The translations under genes and the position numbers were made by a program. This document shows positions 16,681 through 25,301 of a stretch of DNA of 64,000 bases, in pieces. This DNA comes from Streptomyces tsukubensis. Lineage in GTDB: Bacteria > Actinomycetota > Actinomycetes > Streptomycetales > Streptomycetaceae. Numbering within the stretch: the stretch's first letter is position 1; each line of letters opens with the position of its first letter. The stretch is taken from assembly GCF_009296025.1 (NCBI RefSeq), contig NZ_CP045178.1, forward strand, positions 7,130,001 through 7,194,000, read 5' to 3'. The notes beneath the pieces are model-generated. The model saw nothing but the letters and a program-made list of their open reading frames with translations, did no database searches and had not been told where the DNA came from.

Positions 16681-17169
16681 TCACCCCACCTCGCGCCCGT
16701 CCTCCAGCTCCAGCGGGCCGCTGCCCTCTTCGAGTGCGGAGAGCGCCGCACGTACCCTGCGACCGAGGGCGCCGGGCAGATACGGGCCGAGGTCCTCGGG
16801 CTCGACGAGGCGCCAGGACAGCAGCTCGTCCTCCTGGAGGCGGACGGCCCGGAGCTGGGCGTCGGAGAGCACCCCGCCGTCGTACAGGTAGAGGACGATC
16901 GGAGGACGGCCCCTGCCCCGCACCCAGTCGACCGCGAGCAGTCTGCCGAGCGGCACGCGGAGCCCGATCTCCTCCTCCGTCTCGCGGGCGGCGCCCGCCC
17001 TGGGCGTCTCGCCCTGCCCCGACTCGACGGTGCCGCCGGGCAGTGTCCAGCCGTCCCGGTAATTGGGCTCGACGATGAGCACGCGGCCCCGCGCGTCCCT
17101 GAAGAGCGCCGCGGCGCCGGCCAGGATCCGGGGGAGCCCCGCGATGTACGAGGCGTAGTCATCAGTCAC
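16681..17169 (-). CDS. NUDIX hydrolase
   Basis: 162 residues from the GTG at 17169 (VTDDYASYIAGLPRI). The NUDIX box is complete: GGTVESGQGETPRAGAARET then EEEIGL (G-x5-E-x7-REUxEExGU). Such proteins hydrolyse nucleoside diphosphates linked to other groups, often damaged nucleotides; substrate not predictable. It sits convergently next to two DNA-alkylation repair genes, which makes a nucleotide-sanitising role attractive but unproven. An in-frame upstream start would add residues encoded by an 8-bp tandem repeat (PGCPAARLPGCPAAR), so the shorter form is preferred. Confidence 0.87.
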   Translation of the reverse strand: MTDDYASYIAGLPRILAGAAALFRDARGRVLIVEPNYRDGWTLPGGTVESGQGETPRAGAARETEEEIGLRVPLGRLLAVDWVRGRGRPPIVLYLYDGGVLSDAQLRAVRLQEDELLSWRLVEPEDLGPYLPGALGRRVRAALSALEEGSGPLELEDGREVG

Positions 17170-17184
17170 AGATGGAGGATACGG

Positions 17185-17222
17185 CCGGGCAGCCGGGCAG
17201 CCGGGCAGCCGGGCAGCCGGGC
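17185..17222. repeat. 8-bp tandem repeat CCGGGCAG, four copies
   Basis: Four perfect copies (17185-17216) plus a partial fifth, 16-53 bp upstream of the NUDIX start codon, so within its promoter or leader. Copy number of such repeats commonly varies by slippage. Confidence 0.75.
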
Positions 17223-17379
17223 GACGCGGAGCCGGGGACGGGGGCACCCCTCACACCTCATTCACCTCCCTGTTGTCCAGCGCACGGACCACCATGGGCA
17301 GGGGCCCCTCCCGCCGGTTAAGGTCGCAGCGGCGCGACTGCCTTGACTTGAGCAAGGCCGAACAGCGAGGGGACGCAAG

Positions 17380-18615
17380 GTGTCGGACGCATCAGCGACG
17401 CAGATAGAGACCCAGACCCAGACACGGTCGGCGGCGGGAACAGGCCCGGCGACCGAGGAGACCGTGACCGGCACGGAGCCCACAGCGGCCCGGGTGCTGA
17501 TCGCCGCGGACAAGTTCAAGGGGTCGCTGACGGCCGTGGAGGTCGCGGAACGGATCACGGCGGGCCTGCGCGCGGTCGCCCCCGGTCTGGAGATCGAGGC
17601 GCTGCCCGTGGCCGACGGCGGAGACGGCACGGTCGCCGCGGCGGTGGCCGCCGGCTTCGAGCGCCGCGAGGCCGAGGTGACGGGACCCGTCGGAGACCCG
17701 GTCACCGCCGCCTACGCGCTGCGCGACGGGACCGCGGTCGTGGAGATGGCGGAGGCATCAGGGCTCCAGCTCCTGCCGGAAGGCCGCTTCGCGCCCCTCA
17801 CCGCCACCACCTACGGCACCGGAGAACTGCTGCGCGCCGCTCTCGACGCGGGCGCGACCAGCATCGTCTTCGGCGTCGGAGGCAGCGCGAGCACCGACGG
17901 GGGCGCCGGCATGCTGGCCGCCCTCGGCGCGCGGTTCCTCGACGCGGAGGGCGAACCTGTGGGACCGGGCGGAGGCGGTCTGCGGGAGCTCGTGAGCGCC
18001 GATCTCTCCGGCCTCGACCCGCGCCTCGCCACGACCGACGTGGTGCTGGCGAGCGATGTCGACAATCCGTTGACGGGACCGAAGGGCGCGCCCGCCGTGT
18101 ACGGGCCGCAGAAGGGCGCGAGCCAGGACGACGTGGCCGTCCTCGACGCCGCGCTCGGTCACTTCGTGGCCGTACTGGAGAAGACCCTCGGCCAGGCCGC
18201 CGCCACCCACGCGGCGGCGCCGGGAGCGGGAGCGGCGGGCGGTATCGGCTACGGCGCCCTGGTGGGTCTCGGCGCGGGGTTCAGGCCCGGCATCGACGTC
18301 ATGCTCGACGTACTCGGATTCGGCCTGGCCCTGGAGCGCGCCACGCTCGTCATCACGGGCGAGGGCTCCCTCGACGAACAGACCCTGCACGGCAAGGCCC
18401 CCGCGGGGGTCGCTGCGGCGGCCCGTGCCCAGGGCATCGAGGTCGTCGCGGTCTGCGGCCGGCTGGCCCTGCTGCCTGAGGCTCTGGGCAAGGCGGGCAT
18501 CCGCCGCGCCTACGCCCTCACGGACCTCGAACCCGACGTCAGGCGCTGCATCGCGGAGGCGGGCCCCCTCCTGGAACGCAGCGCGGAACGCATCGCCCGC
18601 GACTTCACACTCTGA
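17380..18615 (+). CDS. Glycerate kinase
   Basis: 411 residues of the GlxK/GarK type I glycerate kinase family. Diagnostic segments are VLIAADKFKGSLTAVEVAERI at about residues 40-60, LPVADGGDGTV, TTYGTGELLRAALDAG, FGVGGSASTDGGAGML and ITGEGSLDEQTLHGKAP. It phosphorylates D-glycerate (to 2-phosphoglycerate for this class), the end step of the glyoxylate/tartronate route. The ethylmalonyl-CoA pathway 2 kb away uses glyoxylate, but no tartronate-semialdehyde genes are present, so a link is only suggestive. GTG start at 17380 with a Thr/Gln-rich 35-residue leader. The stop codon lies inside the first copy of an 8-bp tandem repeat. Confidence 0.92.
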   Translation: MSDASATQIETQTQTRSAAGTGPATEETVTGTEPTAARVLIAADKFKGSLTAVEVAERITAGLRAVAPGLEIEALPVADGGDGTVAAAVAAGFERREAEVTGPVGDPVTAAYALRDGTAVVEMAEASGLQLLPEGRFAPLTATTYGTGELLRAALDAGATSIVFGVGGSASTDGGAGMLAALGARFLDAEGEPVGPGGGGLRELVSADLSGLDPRLATTDVVLASDVDNPLTGPKGAPAVYGPQKGASQDDVAVLDAALGHFVAVLEKTLGQAAATHAAAPGAGAAGGIGYGALVGLGAGFRPGIDVMLDVLGFGLALERATLVITGEGSLDEQTLHGKAPAGVAAAARAQGIEVVAVCGRLALLPEALGKAGIRRAYALTDLEPDVRRCIAEAGPLLERSAERIARDFTL

Positions 18616-18685
18616 AGCGCCGAAGCGCCGAAGCGCCGAAGCGCCGAAGCGCCGAAGCGCCGAAGCGCCGAAGCGCCGAAGCGCC
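18614..18685. repeat. 8-bp tandem repeat GAAGCGCC, nine perfect copies
   Basis: Nine exact copies, 72 bp. The first two bases are the GA of the glycerate kinase stop codon, so the array begins inside the stop and runs to just before the terminator. Because the unit is 8 bp, slippage would not alter the protein unless the first copy were lost. Confidence 0.9.
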
Positions 18686-18695
18686 GAAACCGTAG

Positions 18696-18751
18696 CCACA
18701 GAAAGAGGCGGGGCCCTGGAACGTTCTCCGGGGCCCCGCCTCTTTCTGTGG
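18696..18751. terminator. Bidirectional terminator between glycerate kinase and pssA
   Basis: A perfect 21-bp stem (18696-18716 with 18731-18751; arms begin CCACAGAAAGAGG and end CCTCTTTCTGTGG) with a 14-base loop. It lies between convergent genes, with A/T-rich bases in the stem base, so it can work in both directions. Confidence 0.9.
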
Positions 18752-18786
18752 AGCTGTGGACGCCGACAACCCGGCGTCACCGACTC

Positions 18787-19644
18787 TTACGGCAGCTGCG
18801 CCGCCCGCGCGTCGCGCCGGTTCCCGCGGATGTGGTTCACCCTGCGGGCCGTGGCGAAGAGCGGGATCACCGCGGCCAGCACGAGCTGGAGCGCGCAGCC
18901 GGTCTGTAGCAGGAGCTGACCGCCGGGGGCGTCGAAGGCCCAGGCGGCGAGGAGCCCCATCGCGGCCACGATCCAGCCGAGCATGGCCACGGCGAGCGGG
19001 CCACGTGGCTTCGGGTACTCGACCCGGCTCACCATCAGCCAGGCCGTGCCGATGATCGCGAGCACCGTCGCCACGAACGGCAGCTCAAGAAGGACGATGG
19101 AGACCACCGTGAGCGCGCCGAAGGGGCTCGGCATGCCCTGGAAAACTCCGTCCTTCAAGGTCACGCACGAGAATCTGGCCAGCCGCAGCACGACGGCGAG
19201 CAGGACCACGATCGCCCCCACCGCCGCCACCCGCTGGTGCGCGTCGTCCGCGACCATGCCGTAGACCAGTACGAAGTACGCGGGGGCGAGGCCGAAGCTG
19301 ATCAGGTCGGACAGGTTGTCCAGCTCGGCCCCCATCGGCGAGCTGCGCAGCTTGCGCGCGACCAGCCCGTCGAAGAGGTCGAAGACGGCCGCGCACAGCA
19401 TCAGGATCACGGTCGTGGCGGCGGAGTGCCGCGCCATGCCGGATTCGTCGCTGCCCATGAGGTGCGGGATGAGGATGCCTGTGGTGGTGAAGTACACCGC
19501 CATGAATCCACAGGTGGCGTTACCGAGAGTGAGGGTGTCGGCTATCGACAGCCTCATCGAGAGGGGCATGTCCTCCGTGTCGTCGGACTCCACTTCGGCC
19601 TCGGGAACCCAGCCTGCTTGCGTCTCTGGATCAATCACGGTCAA
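18787..19644 (-). CDS. pssA: CDP-diacylglycerol--serine O-phosphatidyltransferase
   Basis: 285 residues, integral membrane. The CDP-alcohol phosphotransferase motif is at residues 92-113: DG(92-93), AR(96-97), G105, D109 and D113, within FDGLVARKLRSSPMGAELDN. Hydrophobic segments follow through the C-terminus. It makes phosphatidylserine from CDP-diacylglycerol and serine. Its start overlaps the 3' end of psd by 14 bp, so the two steps of phosphatidylethanolamine synthesis are translationally coupled (psd first, then pssA). Confidence 0.95.
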   Translation of the reverse strand: MTVIDPETQAGWVPEAEVESDDTEDMPLSMRLSIADTLTLGNATCGFMAVYFTTTGILIPHLMGSDESGMARHSAATTVILMLCAAVFDLFDGLVARKLRSSPMGAELDNLSDLISFGLAPAYFVLVYGMVADDAHQRVAAVGAIVVLLAVVLRLARFSCVTLKDGVFQGMPSPFGALTVVSIVLLELPFVATVLAIIGTAWLMVSRVEYPKPRGPLAVAMLGWIVAAMGLLAAWAFDAPGGQLLLQTGCALQLVLAAVIPLFATARRVNHIRGNRRDARAAQLP

Positions 19645-20278
19645 TGCGAGTCACCCCTGCCACGGTCGGCTGCCCGACCTCGACATCGACCTCGACCCCC
19701 TCGGGAAGGTAGATGTCGACGCGGGAACCGAAACGGATCAGACCGATCCGCTCGCCCTGCTCCACCTTGGTGCCCATCGGCACGTAGGGGACGATGCGGC
19801 GTGCGACGGCACCCGCGATCTGTACCATTTCGATGTCGCCGAGCTCGGTGTCGAAGTGCCAGACAACGCGCTCGTTGTTCTCGCTCTCCTTGTTGAACGC
19901 GGGAACGAACCCACCGGGAATGTGTTCGACCGAGGTCACGGTGCCCGCGAGGGGAGCGCGGTTCACGTGGACGTTGAGCGGGCTCATGAAGATGGCGACG
20001 CGGGTGCGCCCGTCCTTCCACGGCATGATGCTCTGCACCACACCGTCGGCGGGGGAGATGACCCGGCCGACCGTGATCTCACGCTCGGGATCGCGGAAGA
20101 ACCACAGCATGCCCGCCGCGAGAGCGGTGGCGGGCACCGCCACGGCCGCGGCACGCGTGGAACGGCGTGCGCGGACCAGGCTGACGGCTGCGGTGGCGAC
20201 GGTCGGCAGGAGCCACGGCGATGCTCCGCGCGCGAGGCGGACCCGGCCGCGAGGTGCAGAGGTTTGGCTGTGGGGCAT
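19631..20278 (-). CDS. psd: Phosphatidylserine decarboxylase proenzyme
   Basis: 215 residues, the short archaeal-like form of the family. After an N-terminal membrane segment (about residues 45-62) come FRDPEREI and SPADGVV, SPLNVHVNRAP and the self-cleavage site FGS at 183-185, where Ser185 becomes the pyruvoyl cofactor. It converts phosphatidylserine to phosphatidylethanolamine at the membrane. Start ATG at 20278 (MPHSQTS); a longer in-frame start at 20368 would add 30 non-conserved residues. Confidence 0.93.
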   Translation of the reverse strand: MPHSQTSAPRGRVRLARGASPWLLPTVATAAVSLVRARRSTRAAAVAVPATALAAGMLWFFRDPEREITVGRVISPADGVVQSIMPWKDGRTRVAIFMSPLNVHVNRAPLAGTVTSVEHIPGGFVPAFNKESENNERVVWHFDTELGDIEMVQIAGAVARRIVPYVPMGTKVEQGERIGLIRFGSRVDIYLPEGVEVDVEVGQPTVAGVTRIDRD

Positions 20279-20448
20279 GGATGACCTTCGTAGCGGATGA
20301 TGCCGCGCTGGTAACGGGGGACGGCGGCTTTCCGGGGATGGTATCGGTTGCGAGCCACAACTGGGCAAGCCAGGAAGCCGAGTCGGGGGTTAAAGGATGT
20401 TGACGGAGTGTGATCTTCTTCTCGAAGAAATTACCCCAAAAACGACAT

Positions 20449-21654
20449 TCAGCCCTGGATCCGATACTCTTCGAGCAACCGTCGGCCAATGATCATTTTC
20501 TGGATCTCGGCGGTACCTTCACCGATCAGCAGCATCGGCGCCTCGCGGTAAAGGCGCTCGATTTCATACTCCTTCGAGAACCCGTATCCCCCATGGATAC
20601 GGAAAGCGTCCTCGACGACTTCCTTGCAGTACTCGGACGCGAGGTACTTGGCCATCCCCGCTTCCAGGTCGTTTCGCTCCCCGGAGTCCTTTTTGCGTGC
20701 TGCATTGACCATCATCGCATGGGCCGCTTCGACCTTGGTAGCCATCTCGGCCAACTTGAACTGGATCGCCTGATGCCGCGCGATGGGTTTGCCAAAGGTA
20801 TGACGCTGCTGCGCATAGGCAACCCCCAGCTCAAAGGCGCGCTGGGCTACTCCGCAGCCACGTGCGGCCACATTGACCCGGCCCACCTCGACGCCGTCCA
20901 TCATTTGGTAAAACCCTCGGCCTGTCGTGGATCCGAGTACAGAATTGGCTGAAACGCGTAGCCTGTCCATCAGCATCTCGGTGGTGTCGACACCCTTGTA
21001 GCCCATCTTGTCGATCTTCCCAGGGATGGTCAGACCCGGTCGTACCTCCCCGAATCCCGGCTCCTTCTCCACGAGGAAGGTCGTCATGGATTTGTGCGGC
21101 GGGGTGCCCTCTGGGTGGCCCTCGTCACTGCGGCACAACACCGCGACGAGTGACGATGTGCCCCCATTGGTCAGCCACATCTTCTGTCCGGTCAGTACGT
21201 ACTCGTCGCCGTCGCGCACACCCTTGGACGTGATCGCCGACACATCGGATCCCAGCCCCGGTTCTGACATCGAGAACGCGCCCCGTACTTCCCCGGCGGC
21301 CATCCTCGGCAGGAACTTCTCCTTCTGCTCGGTCGTTCCGTGCCGCTCCAGCATGTAGGCCACGATGAAATGCGTGTTGACGATGCCGGAGACCGACATC
21401 CAGCCCCGCGCGATCTCCTCCACGCACAGCGCGTAGGTGAGCAGCGACTCACCCAGACCCCCGTACTCCTCGGGGATCATCAAGCCGAACAGACCGAGTT
21501 CCTTCAGCCCTTCGACGATCCGCGCCGGATACTCGTCGCGGTGCTCCAACTCCGTCGCGACCGGCAGAATCTCCTTGTCGACGAAGTCCCTGACGGTGGA
21601 GAGGATCTCCTCCTGCACGTCGGACAGTCCAGCGGTCTGGGCGAGCCGGCTCAT
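20449..21654 (-). CDS. Acyl-CoA dehydrogenase (probable methylsuccinyl-CoA dehydrogenase)
   Basis: 401 residues. Family signatures: FSMSEPGLGSDVSAI, WLTNGG, and at the C-terminus RIHGGYGFSKEYEIERLYREA then LIGEGTAEIQ, with the likely catalytic Glu at 379. It would oxidise (2S)-methylsuccinyl-CoA to mesaconyl-CoA, the step after Ecm, as inferred from its place as the last gene of the ccr-ecm-lyase-MaoC block. The proteobacterial enzyme is longer (about 550 aa), so this is the shorter actinobacterial form or a general acyl-CoA dehydrogenase. ATG at 21654 has GGAGGA just upstream. Confidence 0.9.
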   Translation of the reverse strand: MSRLAQTAGLSDVQEEILSTVRDFVDKEILPVATELEHRDEYPARIVEGLKELGLFGLMIPEEYGGLGESLLTYALCVEEIARGWMSVSGIVNTHFIVAYMLERHGTTEQKEKFLPRMAAGEVRGAFSMSEPGLGSDVSAITSKGVRDGDEYVLTGQKMWLTNGGTSSLVAVLCRSDEGHPEGTPPHKSMTTFLVEKEPGFGEVRPGLTIPGKIDKMGYKGVDTTEMLMDRLRVSANSVLGSTTGRGFYQMMDGVEVGRVNVAARGCGVAQRAFELGVAYAQQRHTFGKPIARHQAIQFKLAEMATKVEAAHAMMVNAARKKDSGERNDLEAGMAKYLASEYCKEVVEDAFRIHGGYGFSKEYEIERLYREAPMLLIGEGTAEIQKMIIGRRLLEEYRIQG

Positions 21655-21744
21655 CGTTCCTCCTCCTGCTGCTCCTGCTGCTCCTGTTGACTCATCGGAC
21701 GCGTCGGGTGCTCGCACCCCTCGGGGGTCTCGGGCTCGCCGGGC

Positions 21745-22248
21745 TCACCGGGGCGAGGGCGGGCGCCCCGGCTGCTCGCCGCCGCGCTTCTCGACGTACT
21801 CGGCCGTCGGCACCATCACCTTGCGGCGGAAGACACAGACCAGCGTGGACTCCTGGGTGTAACCCACGGTCTCGACGTGCACGATCCCCCGGTCGCTCTT
21901 GGACTTCGAGGGCACCTTGTCGAGCACCGTGGTCTCGCCGTACAACGTGTCGCCGTGGAACGTGGGCGCCACGTGCCGCAGCGACTCGACCTCCAGGTTG
22001 GCGATGGCCTTCCCCGACACATCGGGGACCGACATCCCCAGCAACAGCGAGTAGACGTAGTTGCCCACCACCACGTTGCGGCCGAAGTCCGTGGTCCGCT
22101 CCGCGTAGTTGCTGTCCAGATGGAGCGGGTGGTGGTTCATCGTCAGCAGACAGAACAGGTGGTCGTCGTATTCCGTGACCGTCTTCCCCGGCCAGTGCTT
22201 GTACACCGCCCCGACCTCGAACTCCTCGAAGGTGCGCCCGAACCGCAT
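21745..22248 (-). CDS. MaoC-family hydratase (probable mesaconyl-CoA hydratase)
   Basis: 167 residues forming one hot-dog domain. The family pattern is visible: FEVGAVYKHWPGKTVTEYDDHLFCLLTMNHHPLHLDSNYAE has the active-site Asp/His region, and VVVGNYVYSLLLGMS the following helix. In the ethylmalonyl-CoA pathway it would hydrate mesaconyl-CoA to beta-methylmalyl-CoA. The proteobacterial Mch has two fused hot-dog domains; this protein has one, so it would have to dimerise. It ends 3 bp after the lyase gene's stop (22252) and its ATG is at 22248. Confidence 0.9.
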   Translation of the reverse strand: MRFGRTFEEFEVGAVYKHWPGKTVTEYDDHLFCLLTMNHHPLHLDSNYAERTTDFGRNVVVGNYVYSLLLGMSVPDVSGKAIANLEVESLRHVAPTFHGDTLYGETTVLDKVPSKSKSDRGIVHVETVGYTQESTLVCVFRRKVMVPTAEYVEKRGGEQPGRPPSPR

Positions 22249-22251
22249 CGC

Positions 22252-23235
22252 TCACACCTCCGGGGCTTCGAAGACACTGGTGCGCCGCAGACCCGCCGCG
22301 CGGCCCTTGCCCGAGATCACCAGCGCCATCTTGCGGCTGGCCTCGTCGATCATCTCGTCGCCCAGCATCGCGGAGCCCTTCTTCCCGCCCGCCTCCGACG
22401 TGCAGTACTCGTACGCGTCGAGGATGAGTTCCGCGTGGTCGTAGTCCTCCTGCGAAGGCGAGAACACCTCGTTGGCCGCTTCGACCTGACCGGGGTGCAG
22501 CACCCACTTGCCGTCGAATCCCAGGGCCGCGGCGCGCCCGGCCACCTCACGGAAGCCGTCCACGTTGCGGATCTGGAGGTAGGGGCCGTCGATCGCCTGG
22601 AGATCGTAGGTGCGCGCCGCCATGAGGATCTTCATCAGGATGTAGTGGTAGGCGTCGGCGCCGTAGCCGGGAGGCTGTTCACCCACCACGAGCGTCCGCA
22701 TGTTGATGGAGGCCATGAAGTCGGCGGGACCGAAGACGATGGTCTCGGTGCGCGGTGAGGCCGCCGCGATCTCCTCGACGTTGACCAGGCCCTTCGCGTT
22801 CTCGATCTGCGCCTCGATACCGATCCTGCCGACCTCGAACCCCATGGTCTTCTCGATCTGGGTGAGCAACAGGTCGAGCGCGGTGATCTGCTGGGCGTCC
22901 TGCACCTTCGGCAGCATCACGCAGTCGAGGTTCTGGCCCGCGCCCTCCACGACGGTGACCACGTCCCTGTAGGTCCACTCGGTGGTCCAGTCGTTGACCC
23001 TGACCACCCGGGTCTTGCCGGTCCAGTCGCCCTCGTTGAGGAACTTGACGACGGTGTGGCGCGCCTCCGGCTTGGCGAGCGGCGCGCAGGCGTCCTCCAG
23101 ATCGAGGAACACCTGGTCGGCGGCGAGCCCCTGGGCCTTCTCCAGGAAGCGGGGGTTGCTGCCGGGCACCGCGAGGCAGGAGCGACGGGGGCGCAGCCGG
23201 TCCGCGGCGGCGGTGGGGGAGAGGGACGCGGTCAT
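22252..23235 (-). CDS. CoA-ester lyase, CitE-like (malyl-CoA / beta-methylmalyl-CoA lyase)
   Basis: 327 residues, HpcH/HpaI aldolase superfamily. RRSCLAVPGSNPRFLEKAQ and DQVFLDLEDACAP (metal and CoA region) near the N-terminus, then RVVRVND, MLPKVQDAQQ, IEAQIENAKGLVN and GFDGKWVLHPGQVEAANEVF. It would split beta-methylmalyl-CoA into glyoxylate and propionyl-CoA, and possibly also act on malyl-CoA. It overlaps the ecm stop by four bases (ATGA arrangement at 23232-23235), so it is translated together with Ecm. Confidence 0.92.
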   Translation of the reverse strand: MTASLSPTAAADRLRPRRSCLAVPGSNPRFLEKAQGLAADQVFLDLEDACAPLAKPEARHTVVKFLNEGDWTGKTRVVRVNDWTTEWTYRDVVTVVEGAGQNLDCVMLPKVQDAQQITALDLLLTQIEKTMGFEVGRIGIEAQIENAKGLVNVEEIAAASPRTETIVFGPADFMASINMRTLVVGEQPPGYGADAYHYILMKILMAARTYDLQAIDGPYLQIRNVDGFREVAGRAAALGFDGKWVLHPGQVEAANEVFSPSQEDYDHAELILDAYEYCTSEAGGKKGSAMLGDEMIDEASRKMALVISGKGRAAGLRRTSVFEAPEV

Positions 23236-25301
23236 ACGGGGACCTCCAGGGGGTCGAGCTTGTTCGCGGTGCGGATCTCGTCGACGATACGGCCGATGAT
23301 GCCGGTGATACCGAAGTCCTTCGGGGTGAAGACGGCGGCCACCCCTGACCGCAGCAGCGTCTCGGCGTCAGGCGCGGGAATGATGCCCCCGACGACGACG
23401 GGTACGTCACTCGCGCCGGCCCGCCGCAGCCGCTCCAGTACGTCGGGGACGAGCTGGGCGTGCGAGCCGGAGAGGATGGAGAGGCCGACACAGTCGACGT
23501 CCTCGGCGAGAGCGGCGGCGGCGATCTCCTCGGGCGTCAGCCTGATGCCCTGATAGACCACTTCGAAGCCGGCGTCCCTGGCCCGTACGGCGATCTGCTC
23601 GGCGCCGTTGGAGTGACCGTCGAGACCGGGTTTGCCGACGAGGAGGCGCAGCCTGCCCGTGCCGAGGTCGGCGGCGGTGCGGTGCACCTTGTCGCGGACG
23701 GCCGCGAGCGGGGTGCCCGGCTCCGCGGCCACGGCGACCGGGGCCGCGGACACCCCCGTGGGGGCGCGGAACTCCCCGAAGACCTCGCGCAGGGCGCCGG
23801 CCCACTCGCCGGTCGTCGCCCCCGCGCGGGCGCACTCCAGAGTGGCCTCCATCAGGTTCTCCGTGCCGGCCGCCGCCCTCTTCAGCCGCTCCAGCGCCTT
23901 GCAGGGGCGCGGATGGTTGAACGGCGGCTGGAAGCGGGTCGAGCGCCAGTTCTCCAGCGCCGCCACCACCTGGGCCTCGACCGCGGGGTCGACGCTGTGC
24001 ACGGCGGTGCCGAGGTCGGCGGTGAGCGGGTTCGGCTCGGTCGACTCGTAGCAGTTGACGCCGACGATCCGTTCCTCGCCCGATTCGATCCTGGCCCGGC
24101 GCGCCGCGTGCGAGGAGACCAGCCGCGACTTGAGGTAGCCCGACTCGACGGCGGCCATCGCCCCGCCCATCTCCTCGATCCGTGCCATCTCGGCGAGCGC
24201 GCCCTCGACGAGCTCCGCCACCTTGGCCTCGACCACCCGTGAGCCCTCGAAGAGGTCCTCGTACTCCAGCAGGTCGGACTCGTCGGCGAGCACCTGCTGG
24301 ATACGGAGGGACCACTGCTGGTCCCAGGGGGTCGGCAGCCCCAGCGCCTCGTTCCACGCGGGGAGCTGTACGGCGCGGGCGCGGGCGTCCTTGGAGAGCG
24401 TGACCGCCAGCATCTCCAGGACGATCCGCTGGACGTTGTTCTCGGGCTGCGCCTCCGTGAGGCCGAGGGAGTTGACCTGGACGCCGTAGCGGAAGCGCCG
24501 CTGGCGCGGGTCCTCGATGCCGTACCGCTCGCGGGTGATCCGGTCCCAGACGCGGGAGAAGGCCCGCATCTTGCACATCTCCTCGACGAACCGGACGCCC
24601 GCGTTCACGAAGAACGAGATGCGGCCCACGACCGCCCCGAACCGCTCCGGGGGCACCTGGCCCGAGTCGCGGACGGCGTCCAGGACGGCGACGGCCGTAC
24701 TCATGGCGTAGGCGATCTCCTGGACGGGTGTCGCGCCCGCCTCCTGGAGGTGGTAGCTACAGATGTTGATCGGGTTCCACTTGGGCATGTGGTTGACGGT
24801 GTAGGCGATCATGTCGGTCGTCAGCCGCAGTGAGGGCTGCGGCGGGAAGACGTGGGTGCCGCGCGACAGGTACTCCTTCACGATGTCGTTCTGGGTGGTG
24901 CCCGTGAGCTGTGCGAGGTCGGCGCCCTGCTCCTCGGCCACCACCTGGTAGAGCGCGAGCAGCCACATGGCGGTGGCGTTGATGGTCATCGACGTGTTCA
25001 TCCGGTCCAGGGGGATGCCCTGGAACAGCTTCCGCGCGTCGCCGACGTGGGAGACGGGGACACCGACCCGGCCGACCTCGCCGAGAGCCAGTACGTGGTC
25101 GGGGTCGTAGCCGGTCTGGGTCGGCAGGTCGAAGGCGACGGAGAGCCCCGTCTGGCCCTTGGCGAGGTTCTGCCTGTACAGCTCGTTGGAGGCCTCGGCC
25201 GTGGAGTGGCCCGCGTAGGTGCGCATCAGCCACGGGCGGTCCTTGGGCCTCTTCTCCGTGGCCGCGGCCTCTTGGTCCCGCATCCCCGCGCCCTCAGACA
25301 T
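23232..25301 (-). CDS. ecm: Ethylmalonyl-CoA mutase
   Basis: 689 residues, single-chain B12 mutase: an N-terminal barrel (about 1-530) and a C-terminal cobalamin domain. The B12-binding motif is GLDGHSNG with the axial ligand His563, followed by GLSILSGSH and VVGGIIP. The catalytic barrel has TTQNDIVKEYLSRGTHVFPP and the FFVNAGVRFVEEMCKMRAF segment shared with methylmalonyl-CoA mutases but with the ethylmalonyl subfamily spacing (MeaA-like). It converts (2R)-ethylmalonyl-CoA to methylsuccinyl-CoA. The ATG at 25301 overlaps the ccr stop by 8 bases, which fixes the start. Confidence 0.95.
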   Translation of the reverse strand: MSEGAGMRDQEAAATEKRPKDRPWLMRTYAGHSTAEASNELYRQNLAKGQTGLSVAFDLPTQTGYDPDHVLALGEVGRVGVPVSHVGDARKLFQGIPLDRMNTSMTINATAMWLLALYQVVAEEQGADLAQLTGTTQNDIVKEYLSRGTHVFPPQPSLRLTTDMIAYTVNHMPKWNPINICSYHLQEAGATPVQEIAYAMSTAVAVLDAVRDSGQVPPERFGAVVGRISFFVNAGVRFVEEMCKMRAFSRVWDRITRERYGIEDPRQRRFRYGVQVNSLGLTEAQPENNVQRIVLEMLAVTLSKDARARAVQLPAWNEALGLPTPWDQQWSLRIQQVLADESDLLEYEDLFEGSRVVEAKVAELVEGALAEMARIEEMGGAMAAVESGYLKSRLVSSHAARRARIESGEERIVGVNCYESTEPNPLTADLGTAVHSVDPAVEAQVVAALENWRSTRFQPPFNHPRPCKALERLKRAAAGTENLMEATLECARAGATTGEWAGALREVFGEFRAPTGVSAAPVAVAAEPGTPLAAVRDKVHRTAADLGTGRLRLLVGKPGLDGHSNGAEQIAVRARDAGFEVVYQGIRLTPEEIAAAALAEDVDCVGLSILSGSHAQLVPDVLERLRRAGASDVPVVVGGIIPAPDAETLLRSGVAAVFTPKDFGITGIIGRIVDEIRTANKLDPLEVPV

